DNA of 64,000 bases from Isoetes taiwanensis (taxonomy: Eukaryota > Streptophyta > Lycopodiopsida > Isoetales > Isoetaceae). The position numbers were made by a program, and so were the translations under genes. The notes beneath the pieces are model-generated. The model worked only from the letters and a program-made list of their open reading frames with translations. It was not told the DNA's origin and did not search any database. Positions 21,595 through 32,165 of the stretch are shown here, one piece after another; position 1 is the first letter of the stretch; every line of letters starts with the position of its first letter. The stretch covers positions 94,940-158,939 of the forward strand of contig JAJEKV010000525.1 of NCBI GenBank assembly GCA_021234155.1, written 5' to 3'.

Positions 21595-24257
21595 ATGGAG
21601 GGAACTTCACAGAAGAGAATAAGTGAATTCTTGAGAGATGCGGCATGCAGGACTAAACGACGGATTACGGTATCATCTGCTACCTCCACCTTCATAGACC
21701 AAATTGAAATAGTTAATGAAGGCTACACATCTGCGGACGACAAGGACTATGATCCTGCCGAGTTGATAGAAGACTCACTCAATGAGATAGAATCGTCAGA
21801 AGATGAATTGCATGGTGTAGACGATGCTAGAGAGAATCATATGCATCTACATAGTGATGAAGAAGTAGTCCATATGCGAGGACCATACAAGGAAAGGAAG
21901 GCTAGCCGATGGGATGCAAATAGAACCTTCAAGAATGATTGGCTTAGAGAGTATCCTTTCATCGAGCCAGTGGAGGTGGATGGGCGCAAAATGGTAAAGT
22001 GTACAATCTGTTCTTGGAAGAACAAGACAGAGAAACTATTACAGCCAAAGAAGAACAATATTGATCGGCATGTTGGTAAGTTAAAGAAGAAGATCATAGA
22101 GGAAGGAGTTAGTAAATATGTTTTTGCTGGTTGGGAAAGTGCTGAGAAGAATGTGCATGCACGTAATGCACAATTATACTATAGGCACGAGCATCAAATG
22201 AAGGAAAAGAAGAACCGGACAACCAGGATGCATTGTATGTTTGAAAAGGCAGAGATATTAGAGTTTGAGGCCAAATGCATTCAAATGAGAGTTGTGCTTC
22301 ATTTGCTCCAGCAAGGGCGACCAATGAAAGATTTTCCAGAGCATGAGATGTTGAATGTAGCACACAGGCTGCCAAACACTCCAAGGTGCCACTGGTCTGA
22401 AAATTCAGGTTGGGAATTTGCAACACATATGTCCTTCGTTGCGCTCGAGGATCTACGTGAAGTGATTAAAGGTAATGGCTGATTGGAGATCATTTATGTT
22501 GCAACATATTAATTGCTTGTTGTGTATTTGATTATGTTGCAGGATCCATGTTTTTAGCGTTGTCCTTGGACGAAGTTACGGCTAATGACAATACATCATG
22601 GCTATGTATGCACCTTTATAATGTTATAGATTTTCGTAGGAAATCTTATTTTTTGAGCATCTCAAAGCTACGTTTAGATTCTACAGCTGAAACCCTTTTT
22701 CGAGTTGTACAAGAGAAATTGAAAGAGGTTGTGGATCTGAGTTTCAGTGATTGCGCAAGAAAGATGGTTTGTTTTGGTACAGATGGAGCTAGCGTTATGA
22801 CAGGTTGCAGGAATGGATTAGCAATTAAGTTGCAGACTAGTTTCATGCCTTATACGGTGGCTATTCATTGTATGGCGCATCGCACGAATCTAGCTTTTAA
22901 AATTATTTCAGATTTTGCTTGTGTTCAAAAAGTTGAGAATCTTGTACGCGCTGTCAACCAATTTTATTGCCGCAGTCCACAAAGGTTTGCTCATTTCCAG
23001 CAATTTTCAATTGGATTATCTGAGGGACTGAGATTGCTAAAGGATGTGGAAACTCGTTGGATCTCTATAGCCTTGCCTGTTCGTAGATTATGCAATGAAT
23101 ATGTGTCTGTTGTAGGAGCTTGTGCAGAGTTAGCTGATCAGAATGAAGCAGCAGCAACAGAGTTGTTTGTACTTCTTACAGATGTTGAGACATTATTATC
23201 TCTCTATGCTCTTACTCCGTTGCTCAGGGAGTTAACCTTTTTGATTAAACAGGCTCAGGATCAGACCATTTATATCCCAGAGTATTCGATTGCAAGAAAG
23301 GTAGCATGCACGAAGCTTGATAAAATGTATGTTGGAGAAGATTGCTTTGACAAAGACGAGGCATTTTATAGATGGCAGAATTTAGTTTCCTTGCAGGAAG
23401 GAAGGAGTTTCTTGGCATACAATGGGAGTGGAGCCTTATGCATACATGTAAATGAACAATACTATCCTGTGCATTATAGGCGGAGAGGTGGACGAAATAA
23501 TCATATGCGGAGGATGGAAGTGCAAGAAGCAGATTTTAATTCACTTATTTCAGCCACAAGAATAGAGATGAATTCTGTGGCAACATGTCTATCCTCTGAG
23601 CTAAGATCAAGGTTTCCACGTGATGAACTCTTGGATGCTTTAGGTATTGTGTTTCCTAATTTCTGGAACAATATTACAGCACATGAGGTACTTTTTCGCA
23701 GATTTACCACTAACTTAGGAGTCTTGCGTGATCACTTTTGTGTTAAGCATGTAGTTGAAGGAGTAGAAATTGATGGAATATTAAATCTAGAATCATTGAA
23801 AGAACAATCAGGATTATTTGGGTCTACTATGTATGCTCAATTTGGCCTGTTAGAAAAGCCACTGGAGCAGGGTGCAGTTACAAGATTATGGGTCAAATTA
23901 ACCACTCATCAATATCTAAAGGCTGCTATAAGCGAGTATATTAAGTTGGCAAATCTAGTTTTGACGATGATTCTTGGTAGCGTGGAAGATGAGCGAGCTT
24001 TCAGCTCACTTTCGTTTATAAAGAATAAGTTGCGCAACAGATTGGATGCAAATTTAGATGTCACCCTGCGTTTATTCAAATGTGAACACTCTTTGGAAAC
24101 TTTTCCATTTGATCGAGCTTTTCAAATGTGGAAGGATGCAACGAGTAGAAGAGGAACTACCGCTGTGCATGAGATACGGCGTGATGATGATAATGTTCCA
24201 AACATTCAAGATCAGCCAGAGTTAGATGTCAATGCATGGCATGTTGGAAACTTATAG
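21595..24257 (+). CDS. hAT family transposase, BED-type N-terminus (863 residues, two exons)
   Basis: Exon 1 is 21595-22471 and exon 2 is 22543-24257, joined across a 71-bp GT-AG intron (AAAG|GTAATG and GTTGCAG|GATCC). The junction codon is GGA and the frame continues into SMFLALSLDEVT. The protein has an acidic N-terminus (about 45-95), a BED/TTF-type segment at about 113-166 (WLREYPFIEP, CTIC at 136-139, DRHVGK), the transposase core (LSLDEVT near 302, VCFGTDGASVMTG near 369-381, HCMAHRTNLAF after it) and the hAT dimerisation region (SVEDERAFSSLSFIKNKLRN) near the C-terminus. It resembles the KIAA1586/ZNF862-like hAT branch. No stop or frameshift was found. It binds element ends and catalyses cut-and-paste transposition in the nucleus. 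Confidence 0.92.
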
Positions 24258-25085
24258 AAAAGGTACTTTTCTGATTTCTGTTTTTGCATTTACTAAATAA
24301 TGCATTCTTCAATATTTATAATTATATTGTACTGCACAGAAAAGCTTGTAACAGGTTTTTGTATTGTCACGCTACATGGCAAAAGCATATCAGCATGTAT
24401 CTCTGATCTATTCTCTGTTATTTTCCAGATATGCAGATAATGCGCATTCTTACTGGACATGATATGGTTGAAGAGAGCTGCCAAACAATCATAAAGTAAG
24501 CAGTTTAACATGTATATTTCAACGAGCTTTTAGTATTACATATCGAATCTTGCCATATGATTGTCAAAATTTCTTGTAATGCTAGCATCTAGTAGTATGA
24601 GATAATGTGAATCTTGCTTCTGATGTTTCTGATATCAGATATTTCTGAGTATTTCTGAGTATTTATGATTTTTGTTTTCTGGCATGCACTGCAGGACACA
24701 TGATATTTGCATTTCTGCCATGCAGGAAACATTCAAGTTTTGAAAACAAGAACAAAACCAAAATCCACATTTTTGTTGGAACCTGTTTGTTTTTTTGTTG
24801 GAACATTTTTGTTGGAACCTGTTTGTTGGAACATGTTTCTTTTTGTGGTTCATAAATGGTCGAACCTGTTTTTTAATGTATTTAAAGCACAGATATATTT
24901 CTTTAGAAACTCAGAATGGGCCAGGTGTGATTTACATTTTTATCTTTGGATTTCTGATCAGCACTGAAATGGGAACTGGAAGGCTCTGTGAAATGCTTGA
25001 AGCCTGTGCTTTTCTGTGATCCAATCTACAGCTACAGCCGATGCTACTGATCTTCTAATGATCGAATCAAAGAGCCTTGTTTTAC
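24258..25085. other. hAT 3' region, no further gene
   Basis: AT-rich. Short direct repeats occur at 24770-24840 (TTGTTGGAACCTGTTTG copies) and 24637-24665. No coding frame of note. Confidence 0.6.
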
Positions 25086-25590
25086 CTTGTTCAGAGCATC
25101 GGCCATATTCGACCATACCTTATTCGACCTATTTGATTGCGATAAGGCCCTATTCGACCTGTTTGATTTCTACCTGTTCAACCTTAATGGTATTTCGACT
25201 ACATATTCGACCATATATTTCGACCATCGACGCTGTCTTACAATTTATTCACAGGAAATATTTCGTTTATACAAGGCATGCCATTGCGGCGTCTGTGGCT
25301 TAACGGAAATAGTTTCAAAGGAAAAATTCCAAATGTTTCCCTTGCCCAATTCGACCTTATACCTTATACCTTGTTGGAATATATTCGACCTTGTTGGAAT
25401 ATATTCGACAATATATTCGACCTTATACCTTATATCTTATTGGACCATACCTTATATTCGACCATACCTTACCATATAAGGCATATTCGACCATACCTTA
25501 TACCACATATAGGTGAATGGTTGAATGGGTGAACTTGAATGGGTGAATGGGTAATAGGTGAACTTGTATACCATAATGGGTGAATAGGTG
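25086..25590 (+). repeat. TATTCGACC(A/T)TACC simple-repeat tract in the hAT 3' region
   Basis: Irregular copies of ATTCGACC, CCTTATACC and ATATTCGACC from about 25105 to 25500, then GAATGGGTGAATGGG-type repeats to about 25590. Frames here are repeat artefacts. Confidence 0.8.
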
Positions 25591-26129
25591 ACTTGAAGAC
25601 CTTTGCATATATTGCTAACTTGATAGGAAGAACAAAATAAAACTACCGACATTAGCATACTATAGTATAGAATGGGAAAAATAGAGTTGATGTGATTTAC
25701 ACATACTACTACCACTCCAACCATCCATGTATTTACATATCATAATATTATTGTGTGTAGATAGGGGAGTTTGGGTTTATTAAGTTTAGCATAGGTTTTT
25801 TTTTCTAATTGCAGAAAACTAATGGTGCAAAACAAGTTCAACAAGGGTCTAAAATGACAAGCAAGCTATCGCGACCTCATTGATCAAGGGGGGCACCTTG
25901 ACAAATATTGACGTGGCTACCATCCTTAGATGTTACCTGGATAGAAGTGGCCAATTCAAATTTTTGGCGAAAAAGCAATTTCCACCGTTTCGCCATTTAA
26001 GTTACACCCCCTTGGTATAACAATATAAAAAATGGCCAGGCCAAACTATGCTCGACAAATTATCCAAGGTAAGTGGTGGCCATTTGTTTATGCCCCATCA
26101 AATATATAGGGAGGTTAAAAAATACCCTG
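25591..26129. other. hAT right subterminal region
   Basis: No gene. From about 25910 on it carries GTGGCTACC, GTGGCCAATTC, ATGGCCAGGCC and GGTGGCCATTTG, mirroring the GGCCA motifs of the left end. Confidence 0.75.
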
Positions 26130-26338
26130 TTAGAAACACCATCTGGGTAAAACACATTCAATAAGCTTTCCAATTTTCTCCTCAAATGTGGTTGAACAAA
26201 GGCAACCTTGATTGCAGACTTCGACTTTGAATTAAAACTTTCCTGCCAAACGGATTCCCATTGTTCGTTTGTGATTTGGGTTGCTAGCCAATTGAATTTC
26301 ATATGGGGCTGCAGACCCTCATTTGGCAAGCCGTGCAT
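26130..26338 (-). pseudogene. 5' part of the interrupted RING/NIF gene
   Basis: Reads MHGLPNEGLQPHMKFNWL, then ITNEQWESVWQESF, RRKLESLLNVFYPDG and VSN at the hAT junction. With one copy of the duplication removed it continues in frame at 20814. In-frame codons (KSITSEDFVE) precede the Met at 26338, up to a stop near 26385, so the true start may lie upstream or in another exon. The VFYPDGVSN part aligns with IVFGKREVTN in the element's accessory gene. Read through the insertion, the frame runs on into hAT sequence. Confidence 0.65.
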
Positions 26339-26484
26339 CTCAACAAAATCCTCCGATGTTATGCTTTTTCTACCATGTTGCTTGATTCACGACGATTAAT
26401 TCCGGATAAACAATCTATATTGTGCGCCGGAAAGAAATTTGAAACTCTGCTAAAGAATTTCAAACTTTGCAAAAGGAATGAAAC

Positions 26485-26766
26485 ATGACATTGAGGGGAA
26501 GCTTCGGGCGCGGGAAGCGAGGTGCTTTAGGTGCTAAGTGCTTTCGCGTTTTTTTGGGTAGCATTACCATATTTACACCTAATTGTGGGATTGTTCGTCG
26601 ACCACAATGTGGAGTAAAGAATATCTTCATCAAGAATATACATGAGGCCTTGGAGGTGATAGAAGGATTTCAAGAAGAACAGATATGTTTGGTAGATGAT
26701 GACCCCATCAAGTGTTGCTTGAACGTAGACAACAGCATAAAATCCTCCAACATGGTACCCAAATAA
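26485..26766 (+). pseudogene. Possible NIF/HAD phosphatase fragment, opposite orientation
   Basis: Plus-strand frame with HEALEVIEGFQEEQICLVDD followed by DPIKCCLNVDNSI, resembling the late HAD block of the FCP1/NIF family ((V/I)DDSPxKxxxNPxNxI) seen twice elsewhere in this window. The upstream half (RGSFGRGKRGALGAK) is not recognisable. It lies head to head with the interrupted gene. Identification rests on one short motif. Confidence 0.35.
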
Positions 26767-26941
26767 TGTAAATGAAGAGAATTGGATGTCAGCAAAAACA
26801 CTACAGATGTTTGACTCTCTGATATCAGCCCCTACAGGGCCTGCTTTCCTAAGTAGTAGACCAGATTTGCAAGGAAAAGCGAATCCTACAAACTATGATC
26901 TGGTTGTAAAAAATTATTGCCAATGAAAATGTACTCATATT

Positions 26942-27375
26942 CATAACAACACATAATATTAATGCAAACATAAACCATTGCATTCCAACACATTTAAATT
27001 AAATTCCCCCTAAAACCCCCTTTGGTTTGGGTGCATATTCACACGGGGGGTGACTCCGGGCAACGAGAGCTGTTGGATAGGCATATTCACCCCTTATTCC
27101 TTAATCTACACCGTACGTAAAGTTCCTCGTTTGTGGGGTATGCAAGTACAAAATTTGCTATATCAGATAACAAGATTCACAAAATACTATAAGATTTTTA
27201 AATACTATATGGTGTTGATTTTGTACGTGCAAAAATACAATTATGAGGGAGGGCTCACGCCCTCGCACCCCCGTGTGAATATGCACCAAAACCAAAGGGG
27301 GTTTTAGGGGGAATTTAATTTAAATGTGTTGGAATGCAATGGTTTATGTTTGCATTAATATTATGTGTTGTTATG
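26942..27375. mobile_element. MITE or foldback element with about 108-bp inverted arms
   Basis: 26942-27049 (CATAACAACACATAATATT ... CACACGGGGG) is matched almost base for base by the reverse complement of 27268-27375; I see one clear mismatch (GGTTTGGG against GGTTTTGG). The 220-bp loop has no coding potential. Flanks share only TT, so the duplication is unclear. Confidence 0.9.
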
Positions 27376-27795
27376 TTGGGCTTTGAGCACTAAGCAAGGC
27401 ATATATGCACAAAAAAGAACGACATGCAAGAGCAGAATTAAAACAATTTAAAAGTAGAATTAGGAAATGCTGAGTAATATATATTTTCGTGCTAGATATT
27501 TATCATATGTTATGAAGTTTCGCCAACCTTCAATTGCAGACCTTATCACATAATTATGAAATCTATTATCATCAGAGTAAGGAATTATATTATGTAATCA
27601 AATTCAATCATTCACCAAATTACAAGAAATAAAACTGTAGCCTAATGATAGCCTTATCAAGTTCTTATTTCATAACTGCCAGCCCTAGTGACTGCACAAA
27701 AACCCTTGTAAGCACGATATTCAACATTTTTGCATTCCATCTTATCTACTTTCAGGCCTGAAAGTGCAACTTCAAGAACCTTAAAGCCAACTAGT
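27376..27795. other. No recognisable gene
   Basis: AT-rich sequence next to the cryptochrome-like fragment. It may include its decayed 3' part, but I cannot show this. Confidence 0.4.
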
Positions 27796-27955
27796 AAGGT
27801 CTGTAGAAATTATGTGATGCCATGGTAAATTAATGACTATAGCATCCCCGTGATAAGCCCGGTAGGCAGCCTCTATAGCTCGGGCAGCCATTTCCTCACA
27901 TATTCTCTGGGATCAATCTCATAGCTTTCATCCTCACCATTCACATTCTATCTCA
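27796..27955 (-). pseudogene. Cryptochrome/photolyase-like fragment
   Basis: The minus strand reads NVNGEDESYEIDPREYVRKW then LPEL, a stop, then RLPTGLI. Plant cryptochromes carry a closely similar block near the end of the FAD-binding domain (EGYKFDP.GEYVRRWLPELSRLPTEWIHHPW). Only about 50 codons are recognisable, with at least one stop, so this is a relic. Confidence 0.45.
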
Positions 27956-28199
27956 TTGTCTACAATGGTGATATGCAACAAGCCTTGTCTTGCGCATGGC
28001 GATTCTCGCTAACAGATAAATACTCATGAAATAAGATCTGCCCGTAAAGGTATTGCCATTGCACCCTTTAACATGTGGCAATTGGCGCATCTCTTATTAT
28101 CGTATGCAAAATCCTTTCATATCCACTTCAAGTCGACTTCAACTAACAAGGATGCATTGTGTTGAGGCGGCCTAATATTGTAGCATAAGAAAACAAATG

Positions 28200-28445
28200 T
28201 TCAATTCCACGACCTGCCTTGCAAATTGAGCAAGCTCCACGACACGCGAAAAAGATAAACAACGGGATATGTAAAACAAATACAAGAACACGGTAATATT
28301 TTAATTATTCCCCGCCATTCGCGAATGCTTACAAAGCCGCTTTGTTCATAGCCTGAGCCGCCATGCAAAGGAGCAAGCTCCACGACCGCAAGAGAAGATA
28401 AACACCATGATATGTAAAAAAGGAATACAAGAACAAACAACAGTT
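28200..28445. repeat. Direct duplication of about 68 bp
   Basis: GCAAGCTCCACGAC...GATAAACA...GATATGTAAAA...AATACAAGAACA occurs at about 28225-28293 and again at 28371-28439. Confidence 0.8.
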
Positions 28446-28458
28446 TAGTTTAGGGGCG

Positions 28459-28815
28459 ATGGACAAACAAATGGTACAGACCGGGGAGGAGCAGCTAACG
28501 ACTTCAACCTCGGATTTGCATCCATATTTCGGCCCAAGCTACGCCCATCTGCACCGCTTTGAGGAGAAACATTGTGGAAAAAAAGAAGCCCTTTTACCGG
28601 ACCCAATGGCCGAGGCTTTCTTTTCAGATTGTGATGGTGGAGAGTCGTTATTCAACTTCTTGTTTCTGTTAAACCGAGCAGATGTAACCATGTGGGGGCA
28701 GACTCCGGCAAGGCAGAACTCTCTGTCCATTCATCTACTAAGGGAGAAACACTGTGGAAAAAAAAAGCCCTTAAAGCTAACCTTTTCGGGCGAAATATCA
28801 AGAATCGAGGAGTAG
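28459..28815 (+). other. Unrecognised 118-codon open frame
   Basis: MDKQMVQTGEEQLTTSTSDL... contains an internal duplication: KHCGKKEALLP and, about 70 residues later, KHCGKKKPLKL, mirrored by DNA repeats GAGAAACA(T/C)TGTGGAAAAAA. No known domain. It may be chance. Confidence 0.25.
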
Positions 28816-29459
28816 TAGAAGCCGGATTCGCCTTCTGAGCTTCACCGCTTCAAATCAAAGGACATACTTGTTCCTTCCTCTTTGAAGATTCAGAGAAGTA
28901 AAAGGATTTGCCTCACAACCCTAAAGTACAGGTTCTCGAGCCCTGCATGCCATTGGTTTTTTTGTTTTTTTTTAATTTATTTATTTATTTGTGGAGGGTA
29001 TGGGTAAACCATTGGTGATATGGAATTTAGACAATAAAATGTGGAGTGCACTCTAGATATACTGATTAGTATGCCTCATGCAATACGCCCATGAAATCAT
29101 ATGAAAACCATGCCAAAAAGCGTATAAAATCACAAAAAAAAACCCCCTGTTATAATGCTACATATTTGTAATATATCTTGTACATGTACATAACTTATAT
29201 GAATATACAAGATGTTTTTTCATGCAAACTAGTTTGGTCTTGGCTCTTTCTAGTCTACACTCTACTTTTTACCTTAGTTTTGTTATCACCAATTCCTAGC
29301 ACACTCAATAAATGGTGCAATTTTGCCACCAATTCATGTTAAAAAAAAAAAATACAGGATGTAATTTTTTGCTCAAAACATAGGGAAAAAATCTGAGGTA
29401 AAAAAAAAGAAGAAAAAAAAAGAAGAAGAGAGAGAACAGGAGTAATTTCAAAATAATGG
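28816..29459. other. No recognisable gene
   Basis: Low-complexity A/T tracts (28955-28990, 29340-29350, 29400-29430). Confidence 0.6.
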
Positions 29460-29757
29460 AACCGTGGTTATGTGCCCTTGTATCTTTTTCAGACCATTTG
29501 ATTTTTGCAGCTTCATCTGGACTGGGACCAGGCTTGGGCTCTGTCCCATCGATGAACTTCTAGAGACTTGCAGCATGCAATACTTCTAGATGTGGAATAT
29601 TTTTCCATTGAACCTTTCGATATTGAAGCGCTCCAGGCCCTTGATCGGATCCATTCCTTCAATAGAATTAAACTGCAACTGGAGTATTAGGGTTGGCCAT
29701 CTCTTGTTTTCGGAATTCTCTAGAATTAGCTTAGAGAGACCGGCTTTGATACCATGT
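29460..29757 (-). mobile_element. Ty1/copia remnant: primer-binding site and start of gag
   Basis: On the minus strand TGGTATCAAAGC (near 29752) follows CTTTACA and resembles the primer-binding site for initiator Met tRNA (TGGTATCAGAGC). About 100 bp on, the frames read ERFNIERFNGKIF and, shifted, KFIDGTEPKPGPSPDEAAK followed by W-S-E-K-D, resembling the N-terminal part of copia gag proteins (F.G.NF..WK...; DGTEP...W..KD.KA). The rest of the element is absent downstream. Confidence 0.5.
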
Positions 29758-30480
29758 AAAGACACATGAATCAAACAAGAATTGAAGATCAACTAGATGT
29801 CGATGATCATTGATGAAGAAAATGAACTGAGCACATTGATGAGATTCTAACCTATTGAATAATAGAAGGAAATACTGAAAATAGCAAAACAGTAAATCAA
29901 GGTATAGATTGTGCCTTAAATTAGATCGGCTACTCAAGTAACCATTTGCATGGCCACTTAGATAATGATCCTAATCATCCTGCATGGCCAACTGTCAAGT
30001 CACAAAATCATTCCTTATTGTAAAGGAAGCAAATTAGAGCCGTGGAATTCCTCTGCTTCCGGCCCAAACTGATCAAACGCTTCTTTATTTAAACAATCTT
30101 TCCAGAAATGGACGTATCCACAAAATGCTTCTGAAACAATTTGCTACTCCGCTCTAACCCCTTCTTGCTCGTGAATTGCTCCATAGCCAAGATTCCAAGA
30201 GTATGACACAGCAATCAAAGGCTTTACTGGAGTATTTTGGCAGAATTGGAAAACTCTGCAACCAAAAGATAGACGACAGAGCCTTCTAGACTAAAATATG
30301 GGCAATACGTGGTTATTTTACTAAAATGTCTATTATGCTTGATAATCTTTGGCTGGGGCCCCTCAAAAAATTTCGTCTGGCGGGCCTTTATGGGGCGTGT
30401 AGGTTTTCCAACGAAGAATCGAGACAGCGGATGGCACTTGCTTTTTGGCTGTAGGATTTTCGATATGATGTAGAACGGAA
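29758..30480. other. Possible copia LTR remnant and unassigned DNA
   Basis: If the primer-binding site is real, the adjoining LTR would start at about 29758 (TGTAAAGACACATG on the plus strand). I found no second LTR and cannot set its other boundary. Confidence 0.35.
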
Positions 30481-30488
30481 TGGGGGAA

Positions 30489-30555
30489 GCCATTCTTGCT
30501 TTCCCCTGACTGTAGGCGCGACCGGATTCTGCAGGTCAGGGGAAGCAAGAATGGC
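30489..30555. repeat. Hairpin-forming inverted repeat
   Basis: AGCCATTCTTGCTTTCCCCTGAC at about 30489 pairs with GTCAGGGGAAGCAAGAATGGC at about 30535, giving 21 pairs with one bulged T and a loop of about 23 bases. Confidence 0.85.
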
Positions 30556-32160
30556 TGACCACATTCGTTCTACGACGTCAAGGTAAGGTGCTTACCTGAT
30601 TCTACAGGTTTGTTGAAGCAATTTATCATTCTGCTTAAGAATGAATCAAGAAAAGGACGGAATGCTCATCCACTTACCTTGACGTGTTAGTAGAGACCCT
30701 ATTTTCCTTTTCTGGTTTGCTACGTGGTGTCGGAGGTTTCTCTCATTCCAATTTCAGCTACCCAGTAAAAACATGCCCCGATAAATGGCTTGGCGAGCTA
30801 GATTAAGGCTAGAAAATATAGAAAGGGGTTTAATTGGACTGGAAAATGCAGATTCAGAAAAGAATGGATGCACATGGTGGATTGGATGGATCACTGGTTG
30901 AGATCTGGATTAGACGTCTTGGTTGAAATTTGGGCTTCTGGAACAGGGCAGGATGCCTTCAGAACTATGGCTACCATGGAAACGGCCTCTCTTTGTGGGC
31001 TCTGTTTTATTGAACTTCTGGCAAGCATGATCAGCTTCTGGCAAGCATGAGCGTTCTGTTGCCTTTTTAATTTGGGCTAGAGCAGCAGAATGCTTTGGCT
31101 TTTAATTTGGGTCAGGGATCTTTAATCTGTGAGCTTGAATGAAATGCTTGAACCTGGGATCTGGGATCTTTAATTTGTGAAATTGAGACTGGGATCTTTA
31201 TGACAGGAACCAGTTCTGATAGCTTCGCCATAGAAACTGCATTTGAGTTGCAGCAGGTGAGTAGCTTCGCCGTAGAGCCCGGATTTACAAAAGTAGAGGT
31301 GGAATCTTGGACAGAAGTCTAGCTTTTGAGCAGAAGACCAAATTTGACAAAGCACAGTCTGGTTTTGGGCTGGATTTACAGTGCAGAGCTGAGCAACCCA
31401 GTTCAATTTGGCATGGCAGTCTTGAATTTGGGGCTAGTTTTATAGTCAAATCTCTAAAGTTATGAATAGATTGTTGCTTTGTGTGCGTGGTGGATCAGTG
31501 CCTTGCACAGTGCTTCATATTCTTTTGGGCTTGTTTTTTGTACTTCTGGGATTGTTTTTGGGTTGCCCCTAAGGGGGCAAACCCTTGTTGAGGTGGGTTA
31601 TTAGCATATTCCAAGGATATGCTGGTATATACCTAATATATTCGGAAAACTGCTCAAAACCTGCTACAGCCATTAAACTGGCGGTCATCCTGATGAGTGG
31701 GCGAGGTTCTTCTTTCCTTCTTTCCCTGTGTAGCCGGTAGCCCGTCTAGGATATGGCAGGGCAACTCTACTCGTCTCTTCGATCTTCAACTGCGGCAAAA
31801 GATGATTATATATGAGTTGTTTTAAGAAGCTGCAGACAAGAAATAACTCAGGAAGCAGAAGTACCGAGATGGTTTTGATGCAGGGCCTGTGAACAGCATG
31901 CAGGGCCGAGGTTTTGGATCATCCGGACAATATGGCCATAGCATTGCACCACAGCTCGTCGAATTTGAGTATTCTGCAAATGTCCAAGCTGTGGAGTTCT
32001 TAGATTAAAGGTAAACATAAATGAATATTTGTCTTTTGTAATTGAATTCATACTAATGGAGGGCACAGCAGATGGAAGGGGGAGAAAGTGAGGATCATCT
32101 AGGAGAACATTCTAGCATTTAGATATTTTCGTTGTTTCTTAATTTTTTTTCTCGTGGATG
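30556..32160. other. No recognisable gene
   Basis: Unique, moderately GC-balanced DNA. The lost 5' exons of the ACR pseudogene would be expected at 31.8-32.1 kb, but I could not identify them. Confidence 0.5.
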
Positions 32161-32165
32161 TGCAG

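Larger units (their letters stand above)
20815..26129 (+). mobile_element. Complete hAT transposon, 5,315 bp
   Basis: The ends are CAGGGTGTTTTTTA on the left and, on the opposite strand, CAGGGTATTTTTTA on the right (13 of 14 bases equal), flanked by the 8-bp duplication TTAGAAAC. Subterminal GGCCA motifs are plentiful at both ends: at least seven within 350 bp on the left and several within 220 bp on the right, typical transposase-binding architecture for hAT. The single gene (21595-24257) appears intact, so the copy may be autonomous. It inserted into the minus-strand RING/NIF gene between the V-S-N and N-E-V codons. Confidence 0.95.

Noticed and set aside
25087-25532. 130-codon frame rich in FDLFD and IPYI words
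   Set aside because: It follows the TATTCGACC simple repeat inside the hAT 3' region.
28200-28440. 79-codon minus-strand frame
   Set aside because: Spans two copies of a direct DNA repeat and has no recognisable domain.
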